Below, piece by piece: positions 18,117 to 27,206 of a stretch of DNA of 64,000 nucleotides. Numbering within the stretch: the first letter of the stretch is position 1; every line of letters begins with the position of its first letter. Below the pieces are notes generated by a model. It was given only the letters and a program-made list of their open reading frames with translations, was not told the origin of the DNA and did no database searches. The translations under genes were made by a program, and so were the position numbers. Source of the stretch: Streptomyces sp. TRM68416 (GTDB lineage Bacteria > Actinomycetota > Actinomycetes > Streptomycetales > Streptomycetaceae); NCBI RefSeq assembly GCF_014596915.1, contig NZ_JACVWU010000027.1:48471-112470 (forward strand), read 5' to 3'.

Positions 18117-19160
18117 GTGTCAGGAAGGCTTCTGCGTCTGGCGTGTACGGCGGCGGTGGCGGCCCAGGCCGTACTCGCCCCGGCGACCGCCGTGGCCGTC
18201 CCCGAGCCCGGCGAGCGTCCCGTCTCCCAGCTTCTGACGGACCTTCAGCGGCTGTACCGGGAGGCCGAGCGGGCCGCCGAGACCTACAACGCCACCGAGG
18301 AACGGCTCAGGAAGCAGCGGGCCGAGGTCCGGCGCCTGGACGGCGAGCTCGCCCGCGCCCGCCTCTCGCTGCACGACAGCCGTGGCGCGGCGGGGCGGCT
18401 GGCACGTCAGCAGTACCAGGGCAGCACCGAGATCTCCTCGTACGTACGGCTGCTGCTCGCGCGGGATCCGCAGCACGCGCTCGATCAGGGGCATGTGATC
18501 GGGCAGTTGGCGCGGGAGCGGGCGGAGACGGTCGGCCGCCTGGCCGGAAGTGAGCGGAAGGCCGATGCCCTGGCCCGCAAGGCCCGCAAGGCGCTCGACA
18601 AACGGCTCTCCCTGGCCGAACGCCAGAAGGAGGACCGGGACGAGGTGCGGGAGCGGCTGCGGGACGTCGAGGAGATGCTGGCCTCCCTCACCCCCGAACA
18701 GCTCACCGCCGTGGCGGAGTTGGAGCGGGAGGGCGTCGGCGAGGCGCAGCGGGAGCTGGTGACCTCCGGGGCGCTCGGCACCGGCGAGCGTGAGCCCTCG
18801 CGCGAGGGCGACCGCGCGCTCCGCTACGCCGTCCAGCAGCTCGACAAGCCGTACGAGTGGGGCGCGGAGGGGCCGGGGGCGTACGACTGCTCGGGGCTCA
18901 CCTCGGGGGCGTGGGCGCGAGCCGGTGTCACCCTCCCCCGTACCAGCCAGGAGCAGTGGGCGCGGCTCCCGAGGGTCCCCCTGGCCGACCTCCGCCCCGG
19001 CGACCTGGTGGTCTACTTCCCCGAGGCCACGCACGTGGCGATGTACCTGGGCGGCGGCAAGGTGATCCACGCGGCGCTGTCGGCCGGGAAGGTGACGGTG
19101 TCGCCGCTCGCGGCCTACCCGGTGCTGGGTGCCGTACGCCCCGATGCCGGGGCCCGGTGA
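18117..19160 (+). CDS. secreted NlpC/P60 peptidoglycan hydrolase
   Basis: 347 residues starting at GTG with GGAGGTGATG upstream. A signal peptide (about 1-29, ending ATAVA) precedes a coiled-coil region (about 35-210) of the RipA/CwlO type and an NlpC/P60 domain with catalytic Cys258 in YDCSGLTSGAW and His306 in THVAMYLGGGKVIHA. It should cleave stem peptides of peptidoglycan; the coiled coil probably regulates or localises it, as in actinobacterial D,L-endopeptidases. Confidence 0.9.
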   Translation: MSGRLLRLACTAAVAAQAVLAPATAVAVPEPGERPVSQLLTDLQRLYREAERAAETYNATEERLRKQRAEVRRLDGELARARLSLHDSRGAAGRLARQQYQGSTEISSYVRLLLARDPQHALDQGHVIGQLARERAETVGRLAGSERKADALARKARKALDKRLSLAERQKEDRDEVRERLRDVEEMLASLTPEQLTAVAELEREGVGEAQRELVTSGALGTGEREPSREGDRALRYAVQQLDKPYEWGAEGPGAYDCSGLTSGAWARAGVTLPRTSQEQWARLPRVPLADLRPGDLVVYFPEATHVAMYLGGGKVIHAALSAGKVTVSPLAAYPVLGAVRPDAGAR

Positions 19161-19191
19161 ACGTTTCGCCGGGGGCACACGTCACAGGACC

Positions 19192-19686
19192 ATGAAGCGA
19201 ACCATGAGTGTCACGTGCGCCGTGCTCGCCGCGGCCGGTCTCTCCCTCGCCTCGGCGTCCGCCGCGACCCCGCGGCAGGTCGCCGACGCGGACCTGGGCG
19301 GGGTGCCGTGGGTGGCGGAGAGCATCACCGCGGACGGCGAGCGGTACCCCGCGCCGGAGGGCGTCGGGCTGCGGTTCGACACCGAGGCGGGCGTGGTCAC
19401 CGCCCACGACGGCTGCAACCGCCTCGCGGGGCTCGCCGAGGCCGACCCCGCGGCGGGCACGGTGACCTTCGGCGAGGGCATGATGTCGACCGCGATCGCC
19501 TGCTACGGCCAGGAGTTCCAGCAGCGCTTCGTGGCATCCCTCCACGGGACGGTCCGCGCCCAGGTCACCTCCGGCACCCTCACCCTGAGCGGCGCGGACG
19601 GAAGCGTCCTCGTGCTGCGGGCCGGGGGCCCCGGTGAGGACTACGCGGGCTCGGCGCCGCCCGGGCTCGCGACCTCGCTCAGGTAG
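19192..19686 (+). CDS. secreted META domain-containing protein
   Basis: 164 residues. A Sec signal peptide (ends ASASAA, about residue 24) is followed by a META/HslJ-like domain with DGCNRLAGLAEADP and GEGMMSTAIACYGQ, the usual conserved Cys/Asn segments. Function is unknown; META domains occur in heat-inducible and secreted proteins. AGGA precedes the ATG at 19192. Its last 46 bp overlap the convergent monooxygenase gene. Confidence 0.78.
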   Translation: MKRTMSVTCAVLAAAGLSLASASAATPRQVADADLGGVPWVAESITADGERYPAPEGVGLRFDTEAGVVTAHDGCNRLAGLAEADPAAGTVTFGEGMMSTAIACYGQEFQQRFVASLHGTVRAQVTSGTLTLSGADGSVLVLRAGGPGEDYAGSAPPGLATSLR

Positions 19687-20912
19687 GCCTCGGTCTTCTC
19701 CGGCTCGTAGAAGAAGTTCTCGAAGTCGGCCGGGTCGTTGAAGGCGTTGGCGAAGCGGTCGGCGACCGGCTGGAGCTGTCCGGCGGCTCCGATGAGGTTG
19801 AGGATGTGCTCCGGCGGCGGGGCCAGCATCGCGTTGGTCCACTTGGTGACGTGCTGGGCGGTGTCCCAGTAGCGGTCGAAGGTGGCCCGCATCCACTCCT
19901 CGTCGAACTCCTTCTCGCCGCGCTCCAGGATCGAGGCCAGGTAGGCGGCCGCGCACTTGGAGGCGGAGTTGGAGCCCTGCCCGGTGATCGGGTCGTTCGC
20001 CACGACCACGTCGGCGACGCCGAGGACCAGACCGCCGCCGGGGAGACGGCCGATGGGGTTGCGGACGGTGGGCGCGTAGCGGCCCGCCAACGTGCCGCCC
20101 GCGTCGGTCAGTTCGACCTTCGTGGCCCGCGCGTACTCCCAGGGCGTGAACTTCTCCATGAGTTCCAGGGTCAGGGAGAGGTGCTCCGCCGGGTCCTTGA
20201 CGCCGTTGAAGACGTCGAGCGGGCCGCCGGGTATGCCCTCCCAGAACAGGATGTCGGCGCGGCCGGAGGTGGTGAACGTCGGCATCACGAACAGCTCGCC
20301 CACGCCCGGGACCAGGTTGCAGCGGACCGCGTCCGTCTCCGGGTGCTCCGGGCGGGGGCCGAGACCGTGGACGTAGGCCACCGCGAGGGCGCGCTGCGGC
20401 TCGCTGTACGGCGAGCGCGACGCGTCCCGGCCGAACATCTGGACCAGCTCGCCCTTCCCGGCCGAGACCAGGACCAGGTCGTACGTACGGGAGAAGTAGT
20501 CGAGGTCGCCGACGGCCGCGCCGTGGATCACCAGTTGGCCGCCGCGCTGCGCGAACGTCTCCATCCAGCCTGCCATCTTCACCCGCTGGTCGACGGACTG
20601 GGCGTAGCCGTCGAGCCGGCCCAGCCAGTCGATCGCGCGGGCCGCGGGGCCCTCGCCCCAGGAGCCGGGTGCCGCCACCGAGACGCCGAGTCCTTCGATC
20701 TTCGGGGCCTGGGACTCCCAGAAGTTCAGCTGGAGGTCGCGCTCGTGCTGGAGTGCCGTGTGGAACATGCACTGCGTCGACATGACCCGGCCGGTGCGGA
20801 TCTCGTCCGCGGTCCGGTTGGACATGAGGGTGACCTCGTACCCGTGCGACTGGAGTCCGAGGGCGAGCTGGAGACCGGACTGGCCGGCTCCGACGACGAG
20901 TATCTTCCGCAT
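19641..20912 (-). CDS. styrene monooxygenase-like FAD-dependent oxygenase
   Basis: 423 residues with an N-terminal Rossmann dinucleotide motif (ILVVGAGQSGLQLALGL) and a later FAD-contact segment (VVANDPITGQGSNSASKCAAAYL). The layout resembles StyA-type two-component flavin monooxygenases that take reduced FAD from a separate reductase; no reductase is adjacent. It lies 36 bp downstream of the conservon GTPase gene on the same strand, so it is probably cotranscribed with the conservon. Confidence 0.82.
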   Translation of the reverse strand: MRKILVVGAGQSGLQLALGLQSHGYEVTLMSNRTADEIRTGRVMSTQCMFHTALQHERDLQLNFWESQAPKIEGLGVSVAAPGSWGEGPAARAIDWLGRLDGYAQSVDQRVKMAGWMETFAQRGGQLVIHGAAVGDLDYFSRTYDLVLVSAGKGELVQMFGRDASRSPYSEPQRALAVAYVHGLGPRPEHPETDAVRCNLVPGVGELFVMPTFTTSGRADILFWEGIPGGPLDVFNGVKDPAEHLSLTLELMEKFTPWEYARATKVELTDAGGTLAGRYAPTVRNPIGRLPGGGLVLGVADVVVANDPITGQGSNSASKCAAAYLASILERGEKEFDEEWMRATFDRYWDTAQHVTKWTNAMLAPPPEHILNLIGAAGQLQPVADRFANAFNDPADFENFFYEPEKTEAYLSEVASPGGAEPA

Positions 20913-20948
20913 GCGGGTGGTGGCTCCTTGGTCGGCCCTGGTTGGGGG

Positions 20949-21587
20949 CTACTCGGGGGTTTCGTCGAGCGCGTGGCCCACCAGGGCCAGGAGGGTCTCG
21001 ATCACCGAGATCCGGCGGCGCGCGTCCATGATCATGACAGGTATGTGCGCGGGGATCGTCAGCGCCTCACGCACGTCCTCCGGCTCGAACAGCTCGCTGT
21101 CGTCGAAGTGGTTGACCGCGACGACGTACGGCAGTCCGCAGCTCTCGAAGTAGTCCAGCGCGGGGAAGCAGTCCTTCAGGCGGCGGGTGTCGGCCAGCAC
21201 GACCGCGCCGATCGCGCCGCGCACCAGGTCGTCCCACATGAACCAGAACCGCTGCTGGCCCGGCGTGCCGAACAGGTAGAGGACCAGGTCGTCGTCGAGC
21301 GTGAGCCGGCCGAAGTCCATGGCCACGGTCGTGGTCAGCTTCTCCGGCGTGGCGGTGAGGTCGTCGGTCGCCTCGCTCGCCTCGGTCATCAGCGCCTCGG
21401 TCTGCAGCGGCGTGATCTCCGAGACGGCGGTGACCAGCGTGGTCTTGCCGACGCCGAACCCGCCGGCCACGACTATCTTCGTGGCGACGGGAGCGCGGGT
21501 GCGGTCCGTCTGCCAGGGCTGTACGGGCCCCTCTTCTTCGAGGAGCGGGGAGACGCCGGGAGCGGCGTCAGAGACGACGGAGTCCAC
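20949..21587 (-). CDS. conservon GTP/ATP-binding protein (CvnD-like)
   Basis: 212 residues, a small Ras-like GTPase: P-loop GGFGVGKTT (42-50), switch region with TVAMDFGRL, G3-like LFGTPGQQRF, and NHFD in place of NKxD. Conservon CvnD proteins work with the roadblock and DUF742 proteins and a membrane kinase as a G-protein-like signalling unit at the cell surface. The start overlaps the DUF742 gene by 20 bp. Confidence 0.93.
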   Translation of the reverse strand: MDSVVSDAAPGVSPLLEEEGPVQPWQTDRTRAPVATKIVVAGGFGVGKTTLVTAVSEITPLQTEALMTEASEATDDLTATPEKLTTTVAMDFGRLTLDDDLVLYLFGTPGQQRFWFMWDDLVRGAIGAVVLADTRRLKDCFPALDYFESCGLPYVVAVNHFDDSELFEPEDVREALTIPAHIPVMIMDARRRISVIETLLALVGHALDETPE

Positions 21588-21978
21588 TCAGCACCCTTTC
21601 CAGCAGCGCGCGGTCCGGACGGCCCGTGCCGTGGCCGGTTCCGGTGCCGTAGACACGGATCTTTCCCTGGTCCGCGAGGTCGCTCAGCAGGACCCGGACC
21701 ACGCCGAGCGGCATCTTCAGCAGCGCGGCGATCTCGGCCACCGTACGCATACGGCGGCACAGTTCGACGATGGCCCGCATCTCCGGCATGACCGTGGACT
21801 TGAGGGAACCATTCGTCAGTTCCTTGCGCTCCTGCGGGGCGTCCAGCGCCGCCACGAAGGTCTCCACCAGGAGCACGTGACCGAAGCGGGTACGACCGCC
21901 GGTGAGCGAGTAGGGGCGTACGCGGGCGGGTTTGCGGTCGCCACCGCGGACGGGGAGCTTCTTCGGCGCACTGCTCAT
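21568..21978 (-). CDS. DUF742 protein (CvnC-like)
   Basis: 136 residues. VRPYSLTGGRTRFGHVLLVETFVAA is followed by a winged-helix-like segment VAEIAALLKMPLGVVRVLLSDLADQG. DUF742 proteins are the third component of conservons; their precise role is unclear. It overlaps the roadblock gene upstream by 4 bp and the GTPase gene downstream by 20 bp. Confidence 0.93.
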   Translation of the reverse strand: MSSAPKKLPVRGGDRKPARVRPYSLTGGRTRFGHVLLVETFVAALDAPQERKELTNGSLKSTVMPEMRAIVELCRRMRTVAEIAALLKMPLGVVRVLLSDLADQGKIRVYGTGTGHGTGRPDRALLERVLSGLRRL

Positions 21979-22478
21979 CGGGCGCCCCCTGCCGTCGTGG
22001 TCTCCAGTGACTGCCGTAGCTCACTGCGGAGTTCAGGGGTGAGCACATGGCCGGCACGGCCCACGAACAGGGCCATGTGGTAGGCCACCACGCTCATGTC
22101 ACAGTCCGCGGAGCCGTGCACGCCGAGCAGTGAGCCGTCGCTGATGGACATCACGAACAGGCCGCCCTCGTCCATGGCGACCATGGTGTGCTTCACCCCG
22201 CCGAACTCCATCAGGCGGGCGGCGCCGACGGTGAGGCTGCCGATGCCGGAGACGATGGTGGCGAGGTCGGCGGCGGAGCCGCGGGGGCCCGTGGGTTTCA
22301 CTCCGCGGGATTCCCTGGCCGCCTCGTTTCGGCCCGGGTCCGAGGAGAGCAGGAGCAGGCCGTCCGATGAGACGACCGCTACTGACTCGATGCCCGGCAC
22401 CTCCTCGACCAGGTTCGTCAGCAGCCAGTGCAGGTTACGGGCTTCACTGCTCAGTCCGAAGGTACTGGGCGCGGTCAA
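21975..22478 (-). CDS. roadblock/LC7 domain protein (CvnB-like)
   Basis: 167 residues. Roadblock/LC7 fold: NLVEEVPGIESVAVVSSDGLLLL, then a DLATIVSGIGSL helix and HTMVAMDEGGLFVMSISDGSLLGV. Roadblock proteins act as GTPase-regulating partners. Four-base overlaps on both sides indicate coupled translation with the kinase and DUF742 genes. Confidence 0.93.
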   Translation of the reverse strand: MTAPSTFGLSSEARNLHWLLTNLVEEVPGIESVAVVSSDGLLLLSSDPGRNEAARESRGVKPTGPRGSAADLATIVSGIGSLTVGAARLMEFGGVKHTMVAMDEGGLFVMSISDGSLLGVHGSADCDMSVVAYHMALFVGRAGHVLTPELRSELRQSLETTTAGGAR

Positions 22479-25264
22479 CTGCTTGCCTCCTCGACTGTGC
22501 CCCCCGTGGCTTCTTCGGATTCGCCGACGGGCGACTTGGTCTGACCCGTCTGTTCTGCGATTTCTGCTTCTACGTGGCGGTAGCCGGCCTCCGCCCCCCG
22601 GCGGAAGCCGCCGAGGCGGCGGCGCAGGGCGTCGGCGTCCACGGAGGCGCTGCGCTGGCGGGGCGCGGCGGGCTGGGCTGTGATCTTGGGGGTGCGCTTG
22701 GGCAGGCCCTTGTCGGTGAGCTGTTCCTCGTCGTCCGCTCGGTCGTGTTCCGTCTCGGCTTCGCCTTCGACGGGTTCGGTCCCACCCGCACCACCCGTGC
22801 GGGTTTCGTTGTCGGGTGCGGGTGGCCCCTGTGGGGGTTCCTCGCCGTCGGCGGCCTCCGGTTCGGGGGCCGGCTCTACCGGTTCGTACGTCGGCTCTGC
22901 CGGTTCATGCTGCGGCTCTACCGGTTCGGGGGTCGGGTCGACCGGTGCCAGTAGTTCCATCGTCGTCTCCGACGGGCGGTCGTCCCGCAGGGCCTTTTCC
23001 GCCAGGGCCACCAGCGGGTCGCGGTCCGCGCGGCCGGCGGGCAGGACGTTGGAGTTGGCCTCCGCGTCCGCGCCCGGCAGGGTGACGGTGTGGGTGCCGC
23101 CGGTGACCGGGCCGCCGGTGGCCGGGACCGCGGACGGGGCGGCGGAGACCAGCAGGGACTGCGGGAGGACGACGACAGCCGCCACTCCGCCCTGCTTCTG
23201 CTTCCGCAACTGCACCCGCACACCGTGCCGGTGGGCGAGGCGGGCCACCACGTACAGGCCGAGCCCGAGTCCGTCCTCGCCCTCCTGGTCGTAGGAGGCC
23301 TCCGGGTCGAAGTCGTCGAGGCGGGAGTTGAGGCGGCTCAGGCGGTCGCTCGTCATGCCGATGCCCTCGTCCTGGACGGAGAGCATGACCTCGCCGTTCT
23401 CCAGGAGCCAGCCGGAGACGTCGACGCCGAGGTCCGGCGGGGAGAACGAGGTGGCGTTCTCCATGAGTTCGGCCAGCAGGTGCGAGAGGTCGTCCGCCGC
23501 GAAGCCCGCGATGTGCGCGTGCGGCGGCAGGGCGGCGATGCGGACCCGCTCGTAGCGCTCGATCTCGCTGACCGCCGCGCGGACCACGTCGACCAGCGGG
23601 ACCGGGCCGGCACTGTGCTGGACGTGCTCGGTGCCGGCGAGGACGAGGAGGTTCTCGCTGTGCCGGCGCATGACGGTGGCGAAGTGGTCGAGCTTGAACA
23701 GGGTCGCCAGGCGGTCGGGGTCCTGCTCGCGCTCCTCCATGCTCTCGATGACGGCCAGTTGCCGCTCGACCAGGCCGAGCGTGCGCAGGGCCAGGTTGAC
23801 GAAGGTGGAGCCGATGCTGGTGCGCAGGCGCTCCAGCTGGGCGGTGGACTCGGCGAGTTCGGCGCGCAGTTCCTCGCGGGCGTCGGCCATCTTCTGGCGC
23901 TGTCCGACGAGGTGCTTGCGGTCGGACTCCAGGGTGCCGATGCGCTCGTGCAGGGCGGCGGCGTGCGCGTGCAGGGCGTTGACCGAGTCGACGACCTTGG
24001 CGAACTCGTCCTTGCGGCCGGTGAACTTGACCGGTTCCTCGGCGGCCGGGTCCTCGGCTCCGGCCAGCCGCGCCGAGCCCAGGCGCAGCACGGCCAGCGG
24101 GCGGGTGAGGCTGCGGGCCATGCCGGTGGCGACGCCGATCGCGAGGAGTATCAGCACGCCGAGGACCGCGATACGGATCTCCAGCTCGGTGACGTCGTCG
24201 TCGCGCAGTTGGGCGAGGGCCTTGGTGCGGCGGTCGTGCAGGGCGGACTCGGCGCCGCGCATCAGGTCGACGCGGGCGGACAGGGCCGCCTCCAGCTTCT
24301 GCGGCTTGGTGCCGAGTTCCCCCTCGGAGAGGGTGGGCTGGTCGGTGAGGTCGGCGAGGTACTTGACGGCCGCCTCGGTCTCGGGGCCGGTGACCGTGGA
24401 GTTGTACGAGGCCACCGCCGCGTCGGGCGCGGTGTCGCGGAAGTCCGCGAGGGCGGCGTCGGAGCGCAGCCGGGCCTGCTGGGCGGCGGCGGTGAGCGCG
24501 TCCCGCTGCTTGGCGTCGGCCGGGGAGGAGGAGGTGACGGTGCTCGGCAGGCCGGTGATCGGGTCGATGACCGTCTGGGTGGTGCGCGGCACGTTGAGGG
24601 CGGCCAGCAGCAGTCCGCGGGTGGCGGCGGCCTGCTGGACGGCGGTGTCGAGTTCGGCGAGGGCATAGGCGCCGGAGCCCGCGCGGGGCGGCATGTCCTC
24701 GGCCAGCTGCTCGGCGAGCCGGTGGAGTTCGGCGAGGGTCGTGGAGTATGCCTCGTGGGTTTCCAGAGCGGTGCTCTTGCCGGTGAGCGCCGCTCTGCGT
24801 ACGGCGGCGATGTCGTCCAGGTCCGCGCGCAGGGAGGCGGGGATGTCGGCGTCGGCGCGCAGCTCCTCGACCTGCCGGTCCACGCGGGCGCTGCGCTGCT
24901 CCGAGGGCGCCTTGTCCTCGGGGCGGCCGGCGGCGACGTAGGAGGTGACCTCGTCGCGCTCGTCGGCCAGCGAGTGGGCGAGCGCGAGGGCGCCCTCGGT
25001 CTGCTCGGAGAGGGTCACCAGGTCCTGGCTGTCGTGCACCTGCGCGGAGGCGGTCACGATCGAGGGGGCGCCGGCGGCGGCGATGGCGGCGGCCACGACG
25101 GCGACGGCGACGATGAGCCGGTTGCGCACGTGGGTGGGCCGGCCTTTTCCGGCTGTGACGGCGCCGGTCCCCACCGTGCTGCCGGGCGTGTGCTCCGGGC
25201 CCCCTGCGGAGGCCTTCTGCTTGCCTGAGCGACGAGGCCGCGTCTTCTGCACCGGTGCTCGCAT
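22475..25264 (-). CDS. conservon sensor histidine kinase (CvnA-like)
   Basis: 929 residues: a short basic cytoplasmic N-terminus, a membrane segment (about 48-70), a long helical NIT-type extracellular sensor, a second membrane segment (about 365-385), HAMP, coiled coil, and a kinase core with FKLDHFATVMRRHSENLLVLAG and an HATPase N-box LAELMENATSFSPPD, plus DEGIGM and GLGLYVVARLAHRHGV. A 200-residue Pro/Glu-rich tail follows. First gene of the cvnABCD operon, followed by the flavin monooxygenase. The ATG at 25264 has AGGA directly before it; a GTG at 25252 is an alternative. Confidence 0.9.
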   Translation of the reverse strand: MRAPVQKTRPRRSGKQKASAGGPEHTPGSTVGTGAVTAGKGRPTHVRNRLIVAVAVVAAAIAAAGAPSIVTASAQVHDSQDLVTLSEQTEGALALAHSLADERDEVTSYVAAGRPEDKAPSEQRSARVDRQVEELRADADIPASLRADLDDIAAVRRAALTGKSTALETHEAYSTTLAELHRLAEQLAEDMPPRAGSGAYALAELDTAVQQAAATRGLLLAALNVPRTTQTVIDPITGLPSTVTSSSPADAKQRDALTAAAQQARLRSDAALADFRDTAPDAAVASYNSTVTGPETEAAVKYLADLTDQPTLSEGELGTKPQKLEAALSARVDLMRGAESALHDRRTKALAQLRDDDVTELEIRIAVLGVLILLAIGVATGMARSLTRPLAVLRLGSARLAGAEDPAAEEPVKFTGRKDEFAKVVDSVNALHAHAAALHERIGTLESDRKHLVGQRQKMADAREELRAELAESTAQLERLRTSIGSTFVNLALRTLGLVERQLAVIESMEEREQDPDRLATLFKLDHFATVMRRHSENLLVLAGTEHVQHSAGPVPLVDVVRAAVSEIERYERVRIAALPPHAHIAGFAADDLSHLLAELMENATSFSPPDLGVDVSGWLLENGEVMLSVQDEGIGMTSDRLSRLNSRLDDFDPEASYDQEGEDGLGLGLYVVARLAHRHGVRVQLRKQKQGGVAAVVVLPQSLLVSAAPSAVPATGGPVTGGTHTVTLPGADAEANSNVLPAGRADRDPLVALAEKALRDDRPSETTMELLAPVDPTPEPVEPQHEPAEPTYEPVEPAPEPEAADGEEPPQGPPAPDNETRTGGAGGTEPVEGEAETEHDRADDEEQLTDKGLPKRTPKITAQPAAPRQRSASVDADALRRRLGGFRRGAEAGYRHVEAEIAEQTGQTKSPVGESEEATGGTVEEASS

Positions 25265-25621
25265 TCCTGACTCGTGATACCCATGGGCCCGGGTGACGCT
25301 CCGTCAACTGGCGCACACGCCCGGTATGATCCCCGACCCTCCCAGCGCCGGTGTGCGGTGGTCGCACATCACCTGACCCGCCACCCGAAGGAGTGAACCC
25401 CGGAGGGGAGTTGGCGGGCAAGTTTCCCGGGCCGGTGCGGCCGCCGTGCGCGGCGGGCCGGTTGGACGTCGGCGGCGGGCGGTGGCAGTATTCGCCACCA
25501 CGCCTTCCCGGACTGCACTATTCCACCCCAAAGCAGGCGCCTGACCTGCGGGGCTGCACCAATTCCCGGACGGTTGCCAGCCTTTGGCGAACCTTGTGAA
25601 GGGGTCGTGCAGACTGGCGGG
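25265..25621. promoter_or_regulatory. divergent region between conservon and PP2C-like gene
   Basis: 357 bp without a convincing gene. TATGAT at 25325-25330 is a good + strand -10 candidate. GGTGGC-N7-GCCACC (25481-25499) is an operator-like inverted repeat. A small open frame from 25393 to 25599 exists but lacks a properly spaced ribosome binding site. Confidence 0.4.
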
Positions 25622-26407
25622 ATGCGCACGGAACTTGTCTCGGAGCCCAGTGATCCCGCCCACCCCAACGAGGACTTCGCCGGCGTCGGACTTCCCGCTT
25701 CGGGACAGGGCGGCGTCCTGGTCGCCCTCGACGGAGTGACCCCGCCCCGGGGCGGGACGGGCTGTCTGCATTCCGTGCCCTGGTTCACCGCGCGGCTCGG
25801 CGGGGCACTGACCGAACTGACCGTTTCACTCCCGGATGTTCCCCTCGCCGACGCCCTCTCCCTCGCCCTCGCGCGTACCGCCGGGGCCCACGCCGAAACC
25901 TGTGACCTTTCTCACCCACGCACACCGCAGGCAACGGTGGTCACGGCCCGCTGGTCACCCGGCACCGTCGAGTACCTGGTGCTGTCGGACTCGGCCCTGC
26001 TGGTGGAGTCCCCGGACGGCACGGTCACCCCGTACCTGGACGACCGCCTCGCCCTCCTTCCGCGTTCCGCCCTGGCCACGGACGCGCTGATCGACGCGAA
26101 CCTCCGGAACAAGGAAGGCGGCTTCTTCACGGCCGCGGCCGACCCTGCCGTGGCGGAGCGGGCGGTGACGGGGACCCTGCCGCGCTCCGGGGTCCGCGCG
26201 CTGGCCGCGCTGACGGATGGGGCGGCGCGGTGGGTGGAGACGTTCGGGGAGGGCGACTGGGCGGACTGCTTCGGCGTGATCCGCAAGGAGGGGGCGCAGG
26301 CGCTGGTCGACCGGGTGCGGGCGCTGGAACTCGGGGACGCGGAGCGGACGTTCCTGGGGCGGAGCAAGACGCACGACGACGCGACGGTGGTGTTCGTGGA
26401 GTTCTGA
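25622..26407 (+). CDS. PP2C-like protein phosphatase domain protein
   Basis: 261 residues. PP2C-type metal-binding positions are visible: HPNEDFAG near the start, VALDGVTPP, ALTDGAARW, and the C-terminal THDDATVVFVEF. The fold is therefore probably PPM phosphatase, acting on Ser/Thr-phosphorylated protein, although the first motif is degenerate and activity is not certain. It is divergent from the conservon. Confidence 0.7.
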   Translation: MRTELVSEPSDPAHPNEDFAGVGLPASGQGGVLVALDGVTPPRGGTGCLHSVPWFTARLGGALTELTVSLPDVPLADALSLALARTAGAHAETCDLSHPRTPQATVVTARWSPGTVEYLVLSDSALLVESPDGTVTPYLDDRLALLPRSALATDALIDANLRNKEGGFFTAAADPAVAERAVTGTLPRSGVRALAALTDGAARWVETFGEGDWADCFGVIRKEGAQALVDRVRALELGDAERTFLGRSKTHDDATVVFVEF

Positions 26408-26437
26408 GCGGAGCTCCGGGGCGGGCGCCGCCCCGGC

Positions 26438-26944
26438 TCAGCTCTGCCCCTCCATCTCCTGGTTGAGCTGGTTCAGCAGCCGGGCCAGTTCCGAGACCTC
26501 GCGGGGGTCCCAGCCGGAGAGCCGGCGGGCGTAGCGGGCGCGGCGGGCCGCGCGGACCTTGCTCACCCTGCTGCGGCCCTCCTCGGTGAGGTGGACCAGC
26601 CAGGCGCGGCCGTCGGCCGGGTCGGGCTCGCGGGCGACCAGGCCGAGTTCCTCCAGGGCGCGCAGTTGGCGGGACATGGTGGCCTTGCCGACGCCGATGT
26701 AGGCGGCGAGCTCGGTGGCCCGCTGCCGACCGCACTCGTCCAGCCGGATCAGCAGTCCGTACGCGGCGGACTCCAGGTCCGGGTGGACCTCGCGGGCCAT
26801 CTCGCCCTGGCTGGCCCGCGCCCGGCGCAGCAGCACCGTCAGCTCGCGCTCCAGGGACAGAAACTCGGGCTGGTTCACGCCCACGCCCGCTCCGAACGTC
26901 CCGGATGCGACGCGACGTCCGTCGCCGTTGCCCTCTTCGCGCAC
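26438..26944 (-). CDS. MarR family transcriptional regulator
   Basis: 168 residues. A winged helix-turn-helix (RATELAAYIGVGKATMSRQLRALEELGLV, then a DPADGRAWLVHLT wing) is flanked by dimerisation helices. The GTG start at 26944 has AGGGG upstream; a GTG at about 26878 would remove a poorly conserved 22-residue leader. The promoter region holds four copies of a 15-bp site, suggesting autoregulation. Confidence 0.88.
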   Translation of the reverse strand: MREEGNGDGRRVASGTFGAGVGVNQPEFLSLERELTVLLRRARASQGEMAREVHPDLESAAYGLLIRLDECGRQRATELAAYIGVGKATMSRQLRALEELGLVAREPDPADGRAWLVHLTEEGRSRVSKVRAARRARYARRLSGWDPREVSELARLLNQLNQEMEGQS

Positions 26945-26961
26945 GTCAGCCCCTGCCTCGG

Positions 26962-27025
26962 TTTCCCGGTCCTGAAGGTTTCCGGTCCTGAAGATTTCCG
27001 GTGCTGAAAGTTTCAGGACCGGAAA
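26962..27025. repeat. multiple operator-like repeats before marR
   Basis: TTTCCCGGTCCTGAAG (26962-26977), TTTCCGGTCCTGAAG (26979-26993), TTTCCGGTGCTGAAA (26995-27009) and, inverted, TTTCAGGACCGGAAA (27011-27025). The last two form an almost perfect 15-bp inverted repeat. A TTGACG on the minus strand (27031-27036) just beyond could be the marR -35 element, placing all copies downstream of it and within 20-85 nt of the start codon. Confidence 0.7.
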
Positions 27026-27147
27026 GTTTCCGTCAACGCTGTCATCCGCCCAGCTCCGTCAGTATTTCGCAGGCTCAGACCAACGGCAGCCTCCAGCCCT
27101 CCGGCTCCGGACTGCGGGCCTGTGCGGCCCACGGCTGACCCGTACGA

Positions 27148-27186
27148 GGAAGGCCCGGGCCTCCCTCACGAGAACCCGGGCCTTCC
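27148..27186 (-). terminator. lon terminator hairpin
   Basis: GGAAGGCCCGGG (27148-27159) pairs perfectly with CCCGGGCCTTCC (27175-27186). It lies 21 bp past the lon stop codon. Confidence 0.7.
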
Positions 27187-27206
27187 CCTTCATCCGATGG
27201 CGTCCG

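Noticed and set aside
25351..25599. Possible small gene (GTG at 25393 to TGA at 25599) upstream of the PP2C-like gene
   Set aside because: The purine-rich site touches the start codon with no spacing, and the product has no recognisable features. A conserved leader peptide cannot be excluded.
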